Shown in pieces: positions 52,352-61,527 of a DNA stretch of 64,000 bases. Within the stretch, counting starts at the first letter, position 1. The number at the start of each line of letters is the position of its first letter. Both the position numbers and the translations under genes were made by a program. The stretch comes from an uncultured Prevotella sp. (GTDB lineage Bacteria; Bacteroidota; Bacteroidia; Bacteroidales; Bacteroidaceae), in contig UQRP01000003.1 in NCBI GenBank assembly GCA_900543585.1, positions 75,421-139,420 on the forward strand, in the 5' to 3' direction. Below the pieces are notes generated by a model that was not told the origin of the DNA, ran no database searches, and worked only from the letters and a program-made list of their open reading frames with translations.

Positions 52352-53833
52352 ATGAATAACCATCTATACGGTTCGCTCATCTTTGAACTCTCCCACCCCG
52401 GCCGCCGTGCCAACTCCCTTCCCAAGGACCGGTTCCGCCGCCACAGCCTCCCCGCCGAGGTCTGCCGCGCTGCCGACGCCGAGCTCCCGGAGTGTGATGA
52501 GGAGACAGTGGTCAGACACTATACCAACCACAGCGAGAACAACTTCGGCGTCCTCAACGGCTTCTATCCCTTGGGCTCCTGCACGATGAAATACAACCCG
52601 CCCATCAACGAGGAGATTGCCAATCTGCCAGCCTTCGCCAACCTCCATCCCTTGCAGCCCGGTGAGACAGTGGGCGGTGCCCTGGAAGCTGAGCGGCAGT
52701 TGCGCCACGCCCTGTCGGCCATCACGGGCATGGCCGACTTCACCCTTGCGCCCTGCGCCGGCGCCCACGGCGAGCTCACAGGTCTGATGATCATCCGCTC
52801 CTACCATGAGCGCCGTGGCGACACCAAGCGCCGCAAGGTCATCGTCCCCGACTCCGCCCACGGCACCAATCCCGCCTCGGCGGCCGTCTGCGGCCTGGAG
52901 GTCGTAGAGGTGAAGAGCACCCCCGAAGGCCTCGTCGATGTTGAGGACCTCAAGCCGCTCCTCGGCGACGACATCGCCGCCATGATGATGACCAACCCCA
53001 ACACCCTCGGACTCTTCGAGCGCGAGATACCGGAGATAGCACGCCTCGTCCACGACTGTGGCGGACTGATGTACTACGACGGTGCCAACCTCAACCCCAT
53101 GCTCGGCGTCTGCCGTCCCGGTGATATGGGCTTCGACGTCATGCACCTCAACCTCCACAAGACCTTCTCCACGCCCCACGGCGGTGGTGGTCCCGGTGCC
53201 GGTCCCGTTGGCGTGCGCGAGGGCTTGGAAGACCTGCTGCCGAAGCGTCCGGACAATGCCGCACACTTCCCCGCCGGAAAGGTGGGACCCTTAGAGGCCA
53301 TCTCCGTAGGTGCCTACACCGGCAACTTCGCCGTCGAGATGCGTGCCCTGGCATACATCTACTCCTTGGGCAAGGAGAACATCAAGTGGGTAGGTCCTCT
53401 CGCCGTGCTCAACGCCAACTACATCCGCGAGAGCCTCAAGGACGACTACGAGCTGCCCATCGGTGACCACAAGCCGGGCGAGGCCTACCACGCCTGCATG
53501 CACGAGTTCGTCTTCAACGGCCTCAAGGACAAGTCGACGGGAGTCACCACCCTCGACGTGGCCAAGCGACTCCTCGACTACGGCTATCATGCACCGACCA
53601 TCTACTTCCCCCTGCTCTTCCATGAGGCCATGATGATAGAGCCCACGGAGAACGAGAGCCGCGAGACCCTCGACGGCTTCATCGACACCATGCACACCAT
53701 CGCCCGTGAGGCCCACGACACCCCGGACCTCGTCAAGACGGCGCCTCACACCACACCCATCACGCGTGTCGACGACGTCTTGGCAGCCCGCCACCCCGTC
53801 CTCACCTTCCAACCTCAAACGTCTGAGTCATGA
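52352..53833 (+). CDS. gcvPB: Glycine dehydrogenase (decarboxylating) subunit 2
   Basis: The protein has 493 residues and is the catalytic half of the split P protein. FYPLGSCTMKYNPPINEEIA is the family signature. Lys270 in HLNLHKTFSTPHGGGGPG is the PLP lysine, with a glycine-rich loop just after it. VPDSAHGTNPASAAVCGLEV and MHEFVFNGLKDKSTGVTTLD are also typical. It starts 21 bases after gcvPA. Its stop overlaps the start of the dihydrolipoyl dehydrogenase gene (ATGA at 53830-53833), which keeps the enzyme set together. Confidence 0.96.
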   Translation: MNNHLYGSLIFELSHPGRRANSLPKDRFRRHSLPAEVCRAADAELPECDEETVVRHYTNHSENNFGVLNGFYPLGSCTMKYNPPINEEIANLPAFANLHPLQPGETVGGALEAERQLRHALSAITGMADFTLAPCAGAHGELTGLMIIRSYHERRGDTKRRKVIVPDSAHGTNPASAAVCGLEVVEVKSTPEGLVDVEDLKPLLGDDIAAMMMTNPNTLGLFEREIPEIARLVHDCGGLMYYDGANLNPMLGVCRPGDMGFDVMHLNLHKTFSTPHGGGGPGAGPVGVREGLEDLLPKRPDNAAHFPAGKVGPLEAISVGAYTGNFAVEMRALAYIYSLGKENIKWVGPLAVLNANYIRESLKDDYELPIGDHKPGEAYHACMHEFVFNGLKDKSTGVTTLDVAKRLLDYGYHAPTIYFPLLFHEAMMIEPTENESRETLDGFIDTMHTIAREAHDTPDLVKTAPHTTPITRVDDVLAARHPVLTFQPQTSES

Positions 53834-55236
53834 CAACACCCTCTCCTTCGTCGCCCGCCAACGGGCGGGCGACATCGTTAGCCATCATCGGCTGCGGCCC
53901 CGGCGGCTACGCCACAGCGGAATATGCTGCCAAGGCGGGCCTCCAGGTCACCATCTTCGAGAAAGACGAGCTGGGCGGCACCTGCCTGAACAGGGGTTGC
54001 ATCCCCACAAAGGTCTACTGCCACATCGCCTCTGTCCTCCTCGAAGGCCGTGCCCTCGCTGCCCACGACATCGTGGCGGCTCCCGGCATCCCCGCTTTCC
54101 CGGCTGCCTTCGCCCGCAAGGAGGCTGTTGTGGCACAGCTCCGCGACGGCATCGCCACGCTGATGGCACAGCCAGGCATCACCCTCGTACATGGACAGGC
54201 CCAGCTTAAAGATGCGCACACCGTGACCTGCGACGGCAAGGACTATCCTGCCAACAATATCATCATCGCCACGGGCTCGCACCCCACGGCGCCACCGATA
54301 ACGGGCCTCGACAATCCGCACGCCGTCGACTCCACAGGGCTCTTGGCCCTGCAGCAGCTGCCCAAACGCCTCATCATCATCGGTGCGGGCGTCATCGGCA
54401 TGGAGATGGCCTCGGCCTTCAACGCCTTTGGCACAGAGGTCACGGTCGTCGAGTTTCTGAAAGAATGTCTCCCGATGGCTGACAGCGACCTTGCCAAACG
54501 ACTGCGCAAACAGTTGGAGAGCCGCGGTGTGAAGTTCTATATGCAGGCAGCTGCCAAGGCCATCAGCGACAACGCGTCGGCTGACGACGGCGCTGTCAGC
54601 GTGACCTTCGAGCAGAAGGGAAAGACGCTGACTGTCAGCGGTGATTTCGTGCTCTGCGCCACCGGGCGCGGGCCCAATACCGAGGGTCTGGGTCTCGATG
54701 AGGTCGGCATCGTCTACGACCGCCACGGCATCAGAACCGACGACGACATGCGGACTTCTGTGGACAGCATCTATGCCATCGGCGACGTCAACGGCCGCAT
54801 GCAGCTCGCCCACGCCGCCGAGGCGCAAGGCCGCGTCGTCGTAGACTCCATCGTGGGTCGTGAGAACAAACGGCGCCTCGACCTCATCCCATGGGCCGTC
54901 TTCACAACGCCGGAGTTAGCGGGGATAGCACTGGCGCCTGCCAAAGCTGCGGGCGGAGAAGCTACTGCCAAGGTTGCTGACGAGAGTGATCCTGCCACAG
55001 AGACGCGGAAGAGTTTCTACCGCTCCAATGGCAAAGCCGTGGCTATGGACGCCACCTTCGGACTTGTAAAGACGACCTATCGCACCGCCGACGGCACTAT
55101 CACGGGCTGTCAGGCCCTCGGTGCCCATGCTGCCGACATCGTGCAGGAGGTTGCCGCGCTGATGAATAGGAATGCCACCATCGACGACCTCGATGCCGTC
55201 ATCCACATCCATCCTACGCTGCAAGAGATTTTGTAA
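53830..55236 (+). CDS. lpdA: Dihydrolipoyl dehydrogenase (E3/L protein)
   Basis: The enzyme has 468 residues and re-oxidises the lipoyl arm of GcvH with NAD. AIIGCGPGGYATAEYAAKAG is the FAD-binding Rossmann loop, and GGTCLNRGCIPTK holds the redox disulfide. A second loop, IIIGAGVIGMEMASAF, binds NAD. SIYAIGDVNGRMQLAHAAEA is the FAD-side signature, and the C-terminal IHIHPTLQEIL holds the catalytic histidine. It is the last gene of the gcv unit. A hairpin (55287-55313) lies about 50 bases after the stop and opens the repeat element there. Confidence 0.95.
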   Translation: MTTPSPSSPANGRATSLAIIGCGPGGYATAEYAAKAGLQVTIFEKDELGGTCLNRGCIPTKVYCHIASVLLEGRALAAHDIVAAPGIPAFPAAFARKEAVVAQLRDGIATLMAQPGITLVHGQAQLKDAHTVTCDGKDYPANNIIIATGSHPTAPPITGLDNPHAVDSTGLLALQQLPKRLIIIGAGVIGMEMASAFNAFGTEVTVVEFLKECLPMADSDLAKRLRKQLESRGVKFYMQAAAKAISDNASADDGAVSVTFEQKGKTLTVSGDFVLCATGRGPNTEGLGLDEVGIVYDRHGIRTDDDMRTSVDSIYAIGDVNGRMQLAHAAEAQGRVVVDSIVGRENKRRLDLIPWAVFTTPELAGIALAPAKAAGGEATAKVADESDPATETRKSFYRSNGKAVAMDATFGLVKTTYRTADGTITGCQALGAHAADIVQEVAALMNRNATIDDLDAVIHIHPTLQEIL

Positions 55237-55286
55237 CAAGAGATCTTGTAAAAGACAATGTAACAAAAGGCATTGTACACCTGAAT

Positions 55287-55632
55287 AGGGGCGGTCCTCC
55301 AGTGGCCGCCCCTAACCCCGCAGGCGTAATATTTTCTGCGCCGCCGGTGCAATTTTTATTTTATGCCCGGAGGGCAATTTTATGCGAAGCAATTTTCGTC
55401 ATGGGCAGACTTTGACCCCGTAGGGGTGGTGGTGAAGTGATGGGGCAGACTGCAAGCTTGCTCGCAAAGGCTGCTCCATCGCTTCACCACCATTGCTCCA
55501 TGGGAGCGGAAGTCTGTCCATGACCATTTTCCTAAAATCTCCAAACTGCTCCGGAAAAACCTTGAACCTGCTCTGCGAGAAGTTTTTTTGATTACAATTG
55601 CGGGGTTAGGGCGGCCACGGTGGGCCGCTCCT
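55287..55632. repeat. Element with imperfect inverted ends of about 33 bases
   Basis: The left end (55287-55321) and right end (55600-55632) are inverted copies sharing the stretch GCGGGGTTAGGG, then CGGCCAC and CCGCyCCT, with a few gaps. Each end is also a hairpin by itself. The pairing may extend outward (CAATGCC / CAATACC near 55271 and 55645). About 280 bases lie between the ends and show no open coding frame of note. It resembles a small non-autonomous mobile element or an intergenic repeat. Confidence 0.6.
55400..55522 (+). ncRNA. Cloverleaf-like folded element, possible structured RNA
   Basis: An outer 13-base stem (55400-55412 with 55510-55522) encloses three arms: a five-base stem (55415-55427), a 22-base stem (55427-55448 with 55471-55492) and a five-base stem (55495-55507). 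The long arm's loop contains a further palindrome, GCAAGCTTGC. The three mismatches in the two long stems are all G-U pairs if the plus strand is transcribed, and would be A-C mismatches on the other strand. That points to an RNA read rightward. It could also be a DNA repeat only. Confidence 0.45.
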
Positions 55633-55920
55633 ACATTGTCACCGGCAATACCCTTTGTTCGGAAAAGGAAAGTCATATTCGACCCACGGAAATGCGTATT
55701 CTGGAACCTTGCAAAGTCACAATAATCTGATGACAAACTGCCGTTTTGCAGAAACAAAAAAAAACGGAACAACCGTCGTCGGGAAACAGGGAACCCCAAA
55801 GAGTTTTCATCTGTTTTTGTAAAAGATATCGGATGCCTGAATTCTCCCCCTCCAAACACAGAGGTTTATCCGGCACGCCAAAATTATTTGGAACTTATCA
55901 CAAAATAAAGGGATATTCTG

Positions 55921-55951
55921 TTGGAGGCTATCAATAAATTCTTTAACTTTG
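55921..55951 (+). promoter_or_regulatory. Promoter of the cas operon
   Basis: TTGG at 55921-55924 (in CTGTTGGAGG) and TAACTTTG at 55944-55951 are 19 bases apart. The transcription start would be near 55955, about 25 bases before the cas3 ATG. Confidence 0.6.
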
Positions 55952-55979
55952 CTAATAACTTTCAGCCTATTCATCTACT

Positions 55980-58157
55980 ATGTATGCAGAAAACTTTATG
56001 ATAGCACATGTAAAACTTGAACCAAAATCTATCATCCAATCTATAGAGGATCATAGAGACCATGTTGCAGACTTGGCAAGCAATTTTGCCGAAGCCTTTG
56101 GCAGTGGCAGCCTTGCTTATTTGGCCGGTTGGCTGCACGACAAAGGAAAGGAACGGGACAGCTTCCAGAACTATATCCGTAAAGAGAACGGACTCCCCAC
56201 CAACGGCAAGACGATTGGCGAGCATGAGCATGCGTTTGTTGGTGGGCTGATAGCGGCGCAAAAGCCACTGCATAGCTTGCAGCTTGCCAATATTATCATG
56301 GGGCATCATCGGGGGTTGTATGATGAGGACGCTCTCAAAGGCGTGATAAAAAGAAAGACTGTTCCCAAAGAAATAAAGATTGATCCTCTTCCCATCAGCC
56401 CGTCCGCACCACATATACAACTACGTCCACAGAATTTGCATCATTATGTAAGGATGCTATTCAGTTGCTTAGTCGATGCTGACCGCTTGGATACAGAAGC
56501 GTTTATGAATCCGAGCCAAGCTCTTCTGCGTGGCCATGGTGACAGCCTGCCGATTCTCTTAGAGCGACTCGAAGCCAAATTGTCCGAGTTTAAGTCAAAG
56601 GACAACGATAGCGAAGTGAACCGCGTGAGAAACTACGTGCAGCAACTTTGCCGCGAGAAGAGTGACCTACCGCGTGGCATCTTCTCAATGACAGTGCCTA
56701 CCGGTGGTGGCAAGACCTTATCGTCTCTGCTTTGGGCACTCCGCCATGCCATACACAACGGACAAAAGCGTATTATCATTGCCATACCCTATACCAGCAT
56801 CATCACGCAGACAGCCAAGACCTTGAAAGGTATCCTTGGCGAGCAAAATGTGCTGGAGCATCACTCTGAGTTCGATTATGACGCGTTGAAAGATGAGCGA
56901 TTAAAGGAGATCTACCAGCTGGCCGCGGAGAACTGGGACTTCCCCGTCATCGTCACTACCAACGTGCAGCTCTTCGAATCGATGTTCAGCAGCAAGCCTT
57001 CAGCGTGCCGCAAGTTACACAATATCGCCAATAGCGTCATCATCCTTGATGAGGTGCAGACATTGCCGACCAACTATCTTCAGCCCATCGTGGACGCGAT
57101 GGGTGCCTACCACCGCTCGTTTGGCGTATCCTTTCTGTTTACCACAGCCAGTCAACCCATACTGAGCGGACTGATAGAGGGCTGCAACCCCATGGCCAAC
57201 TTTCACGGACTTGACGCCGTAACAGAACTTATTCCCACATCCGCCAAGTTGTATGAAAAGCTACGCAGGGTGAGCTTGGATATCGATGACACACCAAGAA
57301 GTTATGACGAGATCGCAGCGGCACTTGCTCAGCATGACCGCGTGCTCTGCATCGTCAACACGCGTCGCGATGCCAAGGAAGTATATAAGCGACTTCCCAA
57401 AGAGGGGCTGACCTTGCATCTCTCACGCATGATGTGTCCTGACCACGTGAGTGAGACCATCGACCAGATAACAAAAGGCTTGGCCGATGAGACCAACAAA
57501 GTGGTAAGGGTTGTCGCCACACAGCTTGTCGAAGCCGGCGTGGACATCGACTTCCCGGAGGTTTATCGCCAGGAAGCCGGGCTGGACTCCGTGCTGCAGG
57601 CTGCAGGACGGTGCAACCGCGAAGGGAAACGGAAGCTCTGTGTGACACATGTCTTCAGCCTTGCCAAAGAGCACAACCTGCCGCCAGGTGACATCTCCAA
57701 CGCTAACAATGCCCGTCTCGCCTTAAAACAGGACAGCGACTGGTTCGCACCGGAAACGATGACCAACTATTTCAGACAGAGGTATAGTAGAGAGGAGACG
57801 TTCGACAAGAAAGGCATCACAGACTATTTGTCTCATCCTACGGACATCATGTTTGAAACGGCGGCAAAGGAATTCCGGTTGATAGAAGATGGCAGCATCC
57901 CACTCATTGTTGTTTGGAAGAATAGCCTTAGTCTCGTAGAGCAACTCAAGCAACAAGGGCCCTCTTACACGTTGATGAAGCAACTGTCAAAATACAGTGT
58001 CAACGTTTACCAGTCTGACTTTAAGGCACTGTGCCAGGCGGGAGCCGTCAAGGAGGTGATAGAAGGCATCTTCGTGGTAGACCAGAAGGCACAATACGAC
58101 GGGCAGTTAGGATTGCTCATTGAAAACCAATGGGAGGACAAGCTGCTTTTGGTATAA
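55980..58157 (+). CDS. cas3: CRISPR-associated nuclease/helicase Cas3 (type I-C)
   Basis: The enzyme has 725 residues and unwinds and degrades DNA marked by Cascade. The N-terminal HD nuclease shows His25, the HD pair His53-Asp54 (AGWLHDKGKERDSF), EHEHAFVGG, GHHRGLYDED, and a late Asp in CLVDADRLD. The helicase has the P-loop TVPTGGGKTLSS (239-250), the Walker B motif ILDEVQTLP (a DEVQ variant of DExH), and the late motif VEAGVDIDFPEVYRQ with QAAGRCNREG. The start at 55980 is supported by the promoter 30 bases upstream. cas5 follows after a 20-base gap. The order cas3-cas5-cas8c-cas7-cas4-cas1-cas2 is the type I-C order. Confidence 0.96.
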   Translation: MYAENFMIAHVKLEPKSIIQSIEDHRDHVADLASNFAEAFGSGSLAYLAGWLHDKGKERDSFQNYIRKENGLPTNGKTIGEHEHAFVGGLIAAQKPLHSLQLANIIMGHHRGLYDEDALKGVIKRKTVPKEIKIDPLPISPSAPHIQLRPQNLHHYVRMLFSCLVDADRLDTEAFMNPSQALLRGHGDSLPILLERLEAKLSEFKSKDNDSEVNRVRNYVQQLCREKSDLPRGIFSMTVPTGGGKTLSSLLWALRHAIHNGQKRIIIAIPYTSIITQTAKTLKGILGEQNVLEHHSEFDYDALKDERLKEIYQLAAENWDFPVIVTTNVQLFESMFSSKPSACRKLHNIANSVIILDEVQTLPTNYLQPIVDAMGAYHRSFGVSFLFTTASQPILSGLIEGCNPMANFHGLDAVTELIPTSAKLYEKLRRVSLDIDDTPRSYDEIAAALAQHDRVLCIVNTRRDAKEVYKRLPKEGLTLHLSRMMCPDHVSETIDQITKGLADETNKVVRVVATQLVEAGVDIDFPEVYRQEAGLDSVLQAAGRCNREGKRKLCVTHVFSLAKEHNLPPGDISNANNARLALKQDSDWFAPETMTNYFRQRYSREETFDKKGITDYLSHPTDIMFETAAKEFRLIEDGSIPLIVVWKNSLSLVEQLKQQGPSYTLMKQLSKYSVNVYQSDFKALCQAGAVKEVIEGIFVVDQKAQYDGQLGLLIENQWEDKLLLV

Positions 58158-58177
58158 GGAAATCAAAATACATACAA

Positions 58178-58858
58178 ATGGAATATACAGACAAGGAATA
58201 TTGTTTGGAGGTGTGGGGCGACATGGCGTGCTTCACCCGTCCTGAGTTCAAGGTTGAGCGTGTGAGCTACGACATCATCACGCCCTCTGCTGCACGTGCC
58301 ATTTTCGAGGCGATATTGTTCAAGCGATACGCCATGCGGTGGCAAGTGACCAAGATAGAAGTGCTCAATCCCATCAAGTGGACTTCCATCAGAAGAAACG
58401 AGGTGGGGGCCGTGGCCAGCAAGAATCCTATCATCATTGAAGACAAGCGGCAGCAGAAGAACACGTTGGCCCTGCGCAACGTACGCTATCGCATCTGGTC
58501 AAAGTTGATGTTCATCCCGGTGAAAGACAGACCTAAGGAAGCCTTTGCCAAGCATAAGCCCGGTGGCGATGAGAACCCTATGAAATACTATCAGATGTTT
58601 GAGCGGCGTGCCAGCCAGGGGCAGTGCTTCACACAGCCTTACTTGGGCACTCGCGAGTTTGCAGCCTCATGGCGAATCGTCGACCCGCAGAAAGAGTCGC
58701 TCGCCCCTGCTATCCCAGAGACTAAAGACCTTGGCATCATGCTCTACGATATGGACTATTCCAATCCGAAAGACATCCAGGCCATGTTCTATCGCCCTCA
58801 GATGAATAATGGGGTCGTTATTGTTCCACCTTTTAATAGTGAGGAGATTCTTCGATGA
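58178..58858 (+). CDS. cas5c: Cas5 (type I-C), pre-crRNA processing Cascade subunit
   Basis: The product has 226 residues. The ATG at 58178 (MEYTDKEYCLEVWGDMACFT) is chosen because it gives the family start; an in-frame ATG at 58130 lies inside cas3. RPEFKVERVSYDIITPSAAR is the typical RAMP beginning, and the G-rich YLGTREFAASW end is usual in this family. In type I-C there is no Cas6, and Cas5 cuts the repeat RNA. This locus also lacks cas6, which fits. Its stop overlaps the cas8c start by four bases. Confidence 0.94.
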   Translation: MEYTDKEYCLEVWGDMACFTRPEFKVERVSYDIITPSAARAIFEAILFKRYAMRWQVTKIEVLNPIKWTSIRRNEVGAVASKNPIIIEDKRQQKNTLALRNVRYRIWSKLMFIPVKDRPKEAFAKHKPGGDENPMKYYQMFERRASQGQCFTQPYLGTREFAASWRIVDPQKESLAPAIPETKDLGIMLYDMDYSNPKDIQAMFYRPQMNNGVVIVPPFNSEEILR

Positions 58859-60612
58859 TACTGAAAGCACTTTACGATTATTATAATAGATGTGGCGACT
58901 TGGCTCCCACCGGCATGGAATACAAAGAGATTTCTTTTCTTGTTGTTATTGACGAGAAAGGCAATTTCAAGCATCTGGAACGACGGGGTGATGTAAAGAA
59001 CGGACAAAAGTTCTTAGTGATGAAAGGGGTCCGTTCTGGAACGACACCCAAGCCCTATCTTTTCTGGGACAACGTGGAATATGTCTTTGACTATTGTAAG
59101 GAACAAGCTGACGTAGAAGAGGAGGCCGATGAGGCTACTAAGGAAAAGTTAGAAAAGAAAATAGCCAAGACCCATGCCAAGAACCTTGCTTTGATTGAAA
59201 AGCTCAAGGAAATAGCTAACCTGTTTCCCAAAGAAATGGAGCTGAGGGCTGTCTGTAACTTCTATGATAAAGGCGGATTAGACGCTGTAAAGAAGGACAC
59301 TCTGTGGTCAGAGGTGGAAAAGAAGCCCACAGTGAACGTCTCCTTCTTGGTAGAAGGCCGGACCAAAATTGTGGCAGAGAACTCCTGCCTTCGGAGCCTT
59401 GTCACATCATCCGACCAAGAGGGGAAGCACAAGCACTCTGTTTGTTTGATAACGGGTGAGCAGTGTGATCCTGTCGCAACAACGACACCAACAGCCATAG
59501 CCGGAGGAAACCCGACCGGAAGCAGGCTCGTGGCGTTTCAGGTGAACTCCGGTTACGACTCTTATGGCAAGTCGAAAGGTCTGAATGCTCCTATGTCTAA
59601 AGATGCTGAGGCTGCTTACACCACAGCGCTAAACCGTCTGCTGGCAAAAGGTTCGCACAACAAGTTTATGCTTGGCAACCGCACTTTCGCCTTCTGGGCC
59701 TCATCCAGCGATGAAGCTTCTCAGAAAATGGAGGAAAGCCTCTTTGACTTGTTGGGGTTCTCTGATGAGAACGATGATGACCCTAATGCTAAGATAGAAG
59801 AAGTCAGAAAGGTGTTCAAGGCCATCTCGACGGGCGTGTTGAAGACCAACTTGGACGACCACTTCTATATCCTTGGCCTAGCCCCCAACTCTGCTCGTAT
59901 CGCTGTAGTTTATTGGTCGGAGTCTTCCTTGAGAGACTTTGCTGCTAAGATTGAACAGCACTTCTCCGACATGGAGATCGTGGACAACCGGAAAGAGCGC
60001 AAGCCCTACATGGGATTGCGAAACATGCTGTCCACAGTTACGCAGAGCGGCAAATTATCTGATGTCACTCCTAACCTGCCCGAGTCGGTGGCGAAGAGCA
60101 TCTTCGAGGGCACACCCTACCCCTATACCCTCTTCAGCTCTTGCATCCGACGCATTAGGGCAGAAGGCGGCGACATACGCATCACACGAGCTGCCATCAT
60201 GAAAGCTTATTTAAATCGAATCAATGAAAAGGACCCAAAAAAGATAACTGTTATGTTAGACAAACAAAACCTCAACCCTGGCTACCTCTGTGGCCGACTG
60301 TTTGCTGTGCTAGAGAATCTCCAGTTCGCCGCAAACGGACAAGACTCTATCCGCGCAAGCTATATGAACGCTGCGTCCTCGACACCTTCTGCTGTGTTCC
60401 CAACCATTCTCAAGCTGTCGAACAGCCATTACAGCAAATTGGCGAAAGACAAGAAGGGACTGGCCGTCTTCTTTGATAATCAGAAGAAAGAGATTATGGC
60501 AATGATACAAGATTTCCCCGACACCCTGGAACTGAGTGATCAGGGACGCTTCTTCCTTGGCTACTACCACCAGAAGAATTATAAGGAGAACAAAGAAATA
60601 GAACAACTTTAA
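58855..60612 (+). CDS. cas8c: Cas8c (Csd1), large subunit of type I-C Cascade
   Basis: The protein has 585 residues. The start MILKALYDYYNRCGDLAPTG with MEYKEISFLVVIDEKGN is the standard Csd1 start. Further family parts are HKHSVCLITGEQCDPVATTT, LVAFQVNSGYDSYGKSKGLN and NRTFAFWASSSDEA. A late stretch is NPGYLCGRLFAVLENLQFAA. It recognises the PAM and holds the target DNA, and its C-terminal part can be separately translated as Cas11 in type I-C. I could not identify that internal start with certainty. It overlaps cas5 by four bases and is 11 bases before cas7. Confidence 0.94.
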   Translation: MILKALYDYYNRCGDLAPTGMEYKEISFLVVIDEKGNFKHLERRGDVKNGQKFLVMKGVRSGTTPKPYLFWDNVEYVFDYCKEQADVEEEADEATKEKLEKKIAKTHAKNLALIEKLKEIANLFPKEMELRAVCNFYDKGGLDAVKKDTLWSEVEKKPTVNVSFLVEGRTKIVAENSCLRSLVTSSDQEGKHKHSVCLITGEQCDPVATTTPTAIAGGNPTGSRLVAFQVNSGYDSYGKSKGLNAPMSKDAEAAYTTALNRLLAKGSHNKFMLGNRTFAFWASSSDEASQKMEESLFDLLGFSDENDDDPNAKIEEVRKVFKAISTGVLKTNLDDHFYILGLAPNSARIAVVYWSESSLRDFAAKIEQHFSDMEIVDNRKERKPYMGLRNMLSTVTQSGKLSDVTPNLPESVAKSIFEGTPYPYTLFSSCIRRIRAEGGDIRITRAAIMKAYLNRINEKDPKKITVMLDKQNLNPGYLCGRLFAVLENLQFAANGQDSIRASYMNAASSTPSAVFPTILKLSNSHYSKLAKDKKGLAVFFDNQKKEIMAMIQDFPDTLELSDQGRFFLGYYHQKNYKENKEIEQL

Positions 60613-60623
60613 ACAATACAGAT

Positions 60624-61511
60624 ATGTCAGAACTGAAGAACAGATTTGATTTCGTGTACATCTTTGATGTGCAGGATGGTAATCCCAATGGTGACCCCGA
60701 TGCCGGCAACCTTCCCCGTGTGGATGCCGAGACAGGTATGGGTCTTGTGACCGATGTGTGCTTGAAGCGTAAGGTACGCAACTATGTCCAAGTGGCAAAA
60801 GACGGACAACCAGGATATGGCATTCTGGTCAGATCAAAAGAGATTTCCGGCGAGGAAGTCTTCATCAATGGAGAAATACGCAAAATGTATGCTGAGGACC
60901 TCGGCCTTGACCTTAAGGTAAAGGATAAGGCTCCTGCCGACAAGGTCGCCAGCGGACGTAATGCCATGTGCAAGCGCTTCTTCGATGTCCGCACTTTTGG
61001 AGCGGTCCTCTCCACAGGACCTAATGCCGGGCAGGTAAGAGGACCTATTCAGATGACCTTTGCCCGGTCTGTTGACCCCATTGTGTCAGAGGAGCATGCA
61101 TTGACGGTTTGCGCTGCTCGTGATGAGACGAAACCTTATGACTCCCAGGTCGGCATCCAAGGTCGCAAGTCCACCGTCCCCTATGGTCTCTATGTCTGCC
61201 ACGGCTTCGTCTCCGCCAATCTTGCTCATCAGACGGGATTCTCTGAGGAGGACCTTCAGCTCTTCTTCGAGGCACTGAAGAATATGTTCGACGTAGACCG
61301 CTCGGCAGCAAGAGGCTTGATGAGTGCGCGGAAGCTCATCGTGTTCAAGCATGACAGTCTCTTGGGTGCGGCTCCTGCCAATCAACTCTTCGACCTCGTG
61401 CATGTGCAGAAACGCGACGAGACAAAAGTGCCTCGCAGCTTCTCCGACTATGAGGTCACCATCGACACGGAGAAACTGCCTAAGGGCGTGGAGCTGATCG
61501 AGGAAATCTAA
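60624..61511 (+). CDS. cas7c: Cas7 (Csd2), backbone of type I-C Cascade
   Basis: The product has 295 residues and coats the crRNA. VYIFDVQDGNPNGDPDAGNL and RVDAETGMGLVTDVCLKRKV form the conserved N-terminal RAMP part. RNAMCKRFFDVRTFGAVLST and GPIQMTFARSVDPIVSEEHA follow, then FVSANLAHQTGFSEEDLQLF and RGLMSARKLIVFKHDSLLGA. These match the Csd2/Csh2 family. It is in the expected place between cas8c and cas4. Confidence 0.95.
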   Translation: MSELKNRFDFVYIFDVQDGNPNGDPDAGNLPRVDAETGMGLVTDVCLKRKVRNYVQVAKDGQPGYGILVRSKEISGEEVFINGEIRKMYAEDLGLDLKVKDKAPADKVASGRNAMCKRFFDVRTFGAVLSTGPNAGQVRGPIQMTFARSVDPIVSEEHALTVCAARDETKPYDSQVGIQGRKSTVPYGLYVCHGFVSANLAHQTGFSEEDLQLFFEALKNMFDVDRSAARGLMSARKLIVFKHDSLLGAAPANQLFDLVHVQKRDETKVPRSFSDYEVTIDTEKLPKGVELIEEI

Positions 61512-61527
61512 TTTCCTATCAACGACT

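Larger units (their letters stand above)
55237..55979. other. Long intergenic region between lpd and cas3
   Basis: This 743-base gap holds an element with inverted ends (55287-55632) whose middle folds like a cloverleaf (55400-55522), then about 290 bases of AT-rich sequence and the cas operon promoter (55921-55951). A 159-codon frame on the minus strand crosses the folded element and shows no family features; it is not accepted. Confidence 0.7.

Noticed and set aside
55380..55859. 159-codon minus-strand frame before cas3
   Set aside because: It crosses the folded repeat element; the composition is explained by the repeat and there is no promoter or domain.
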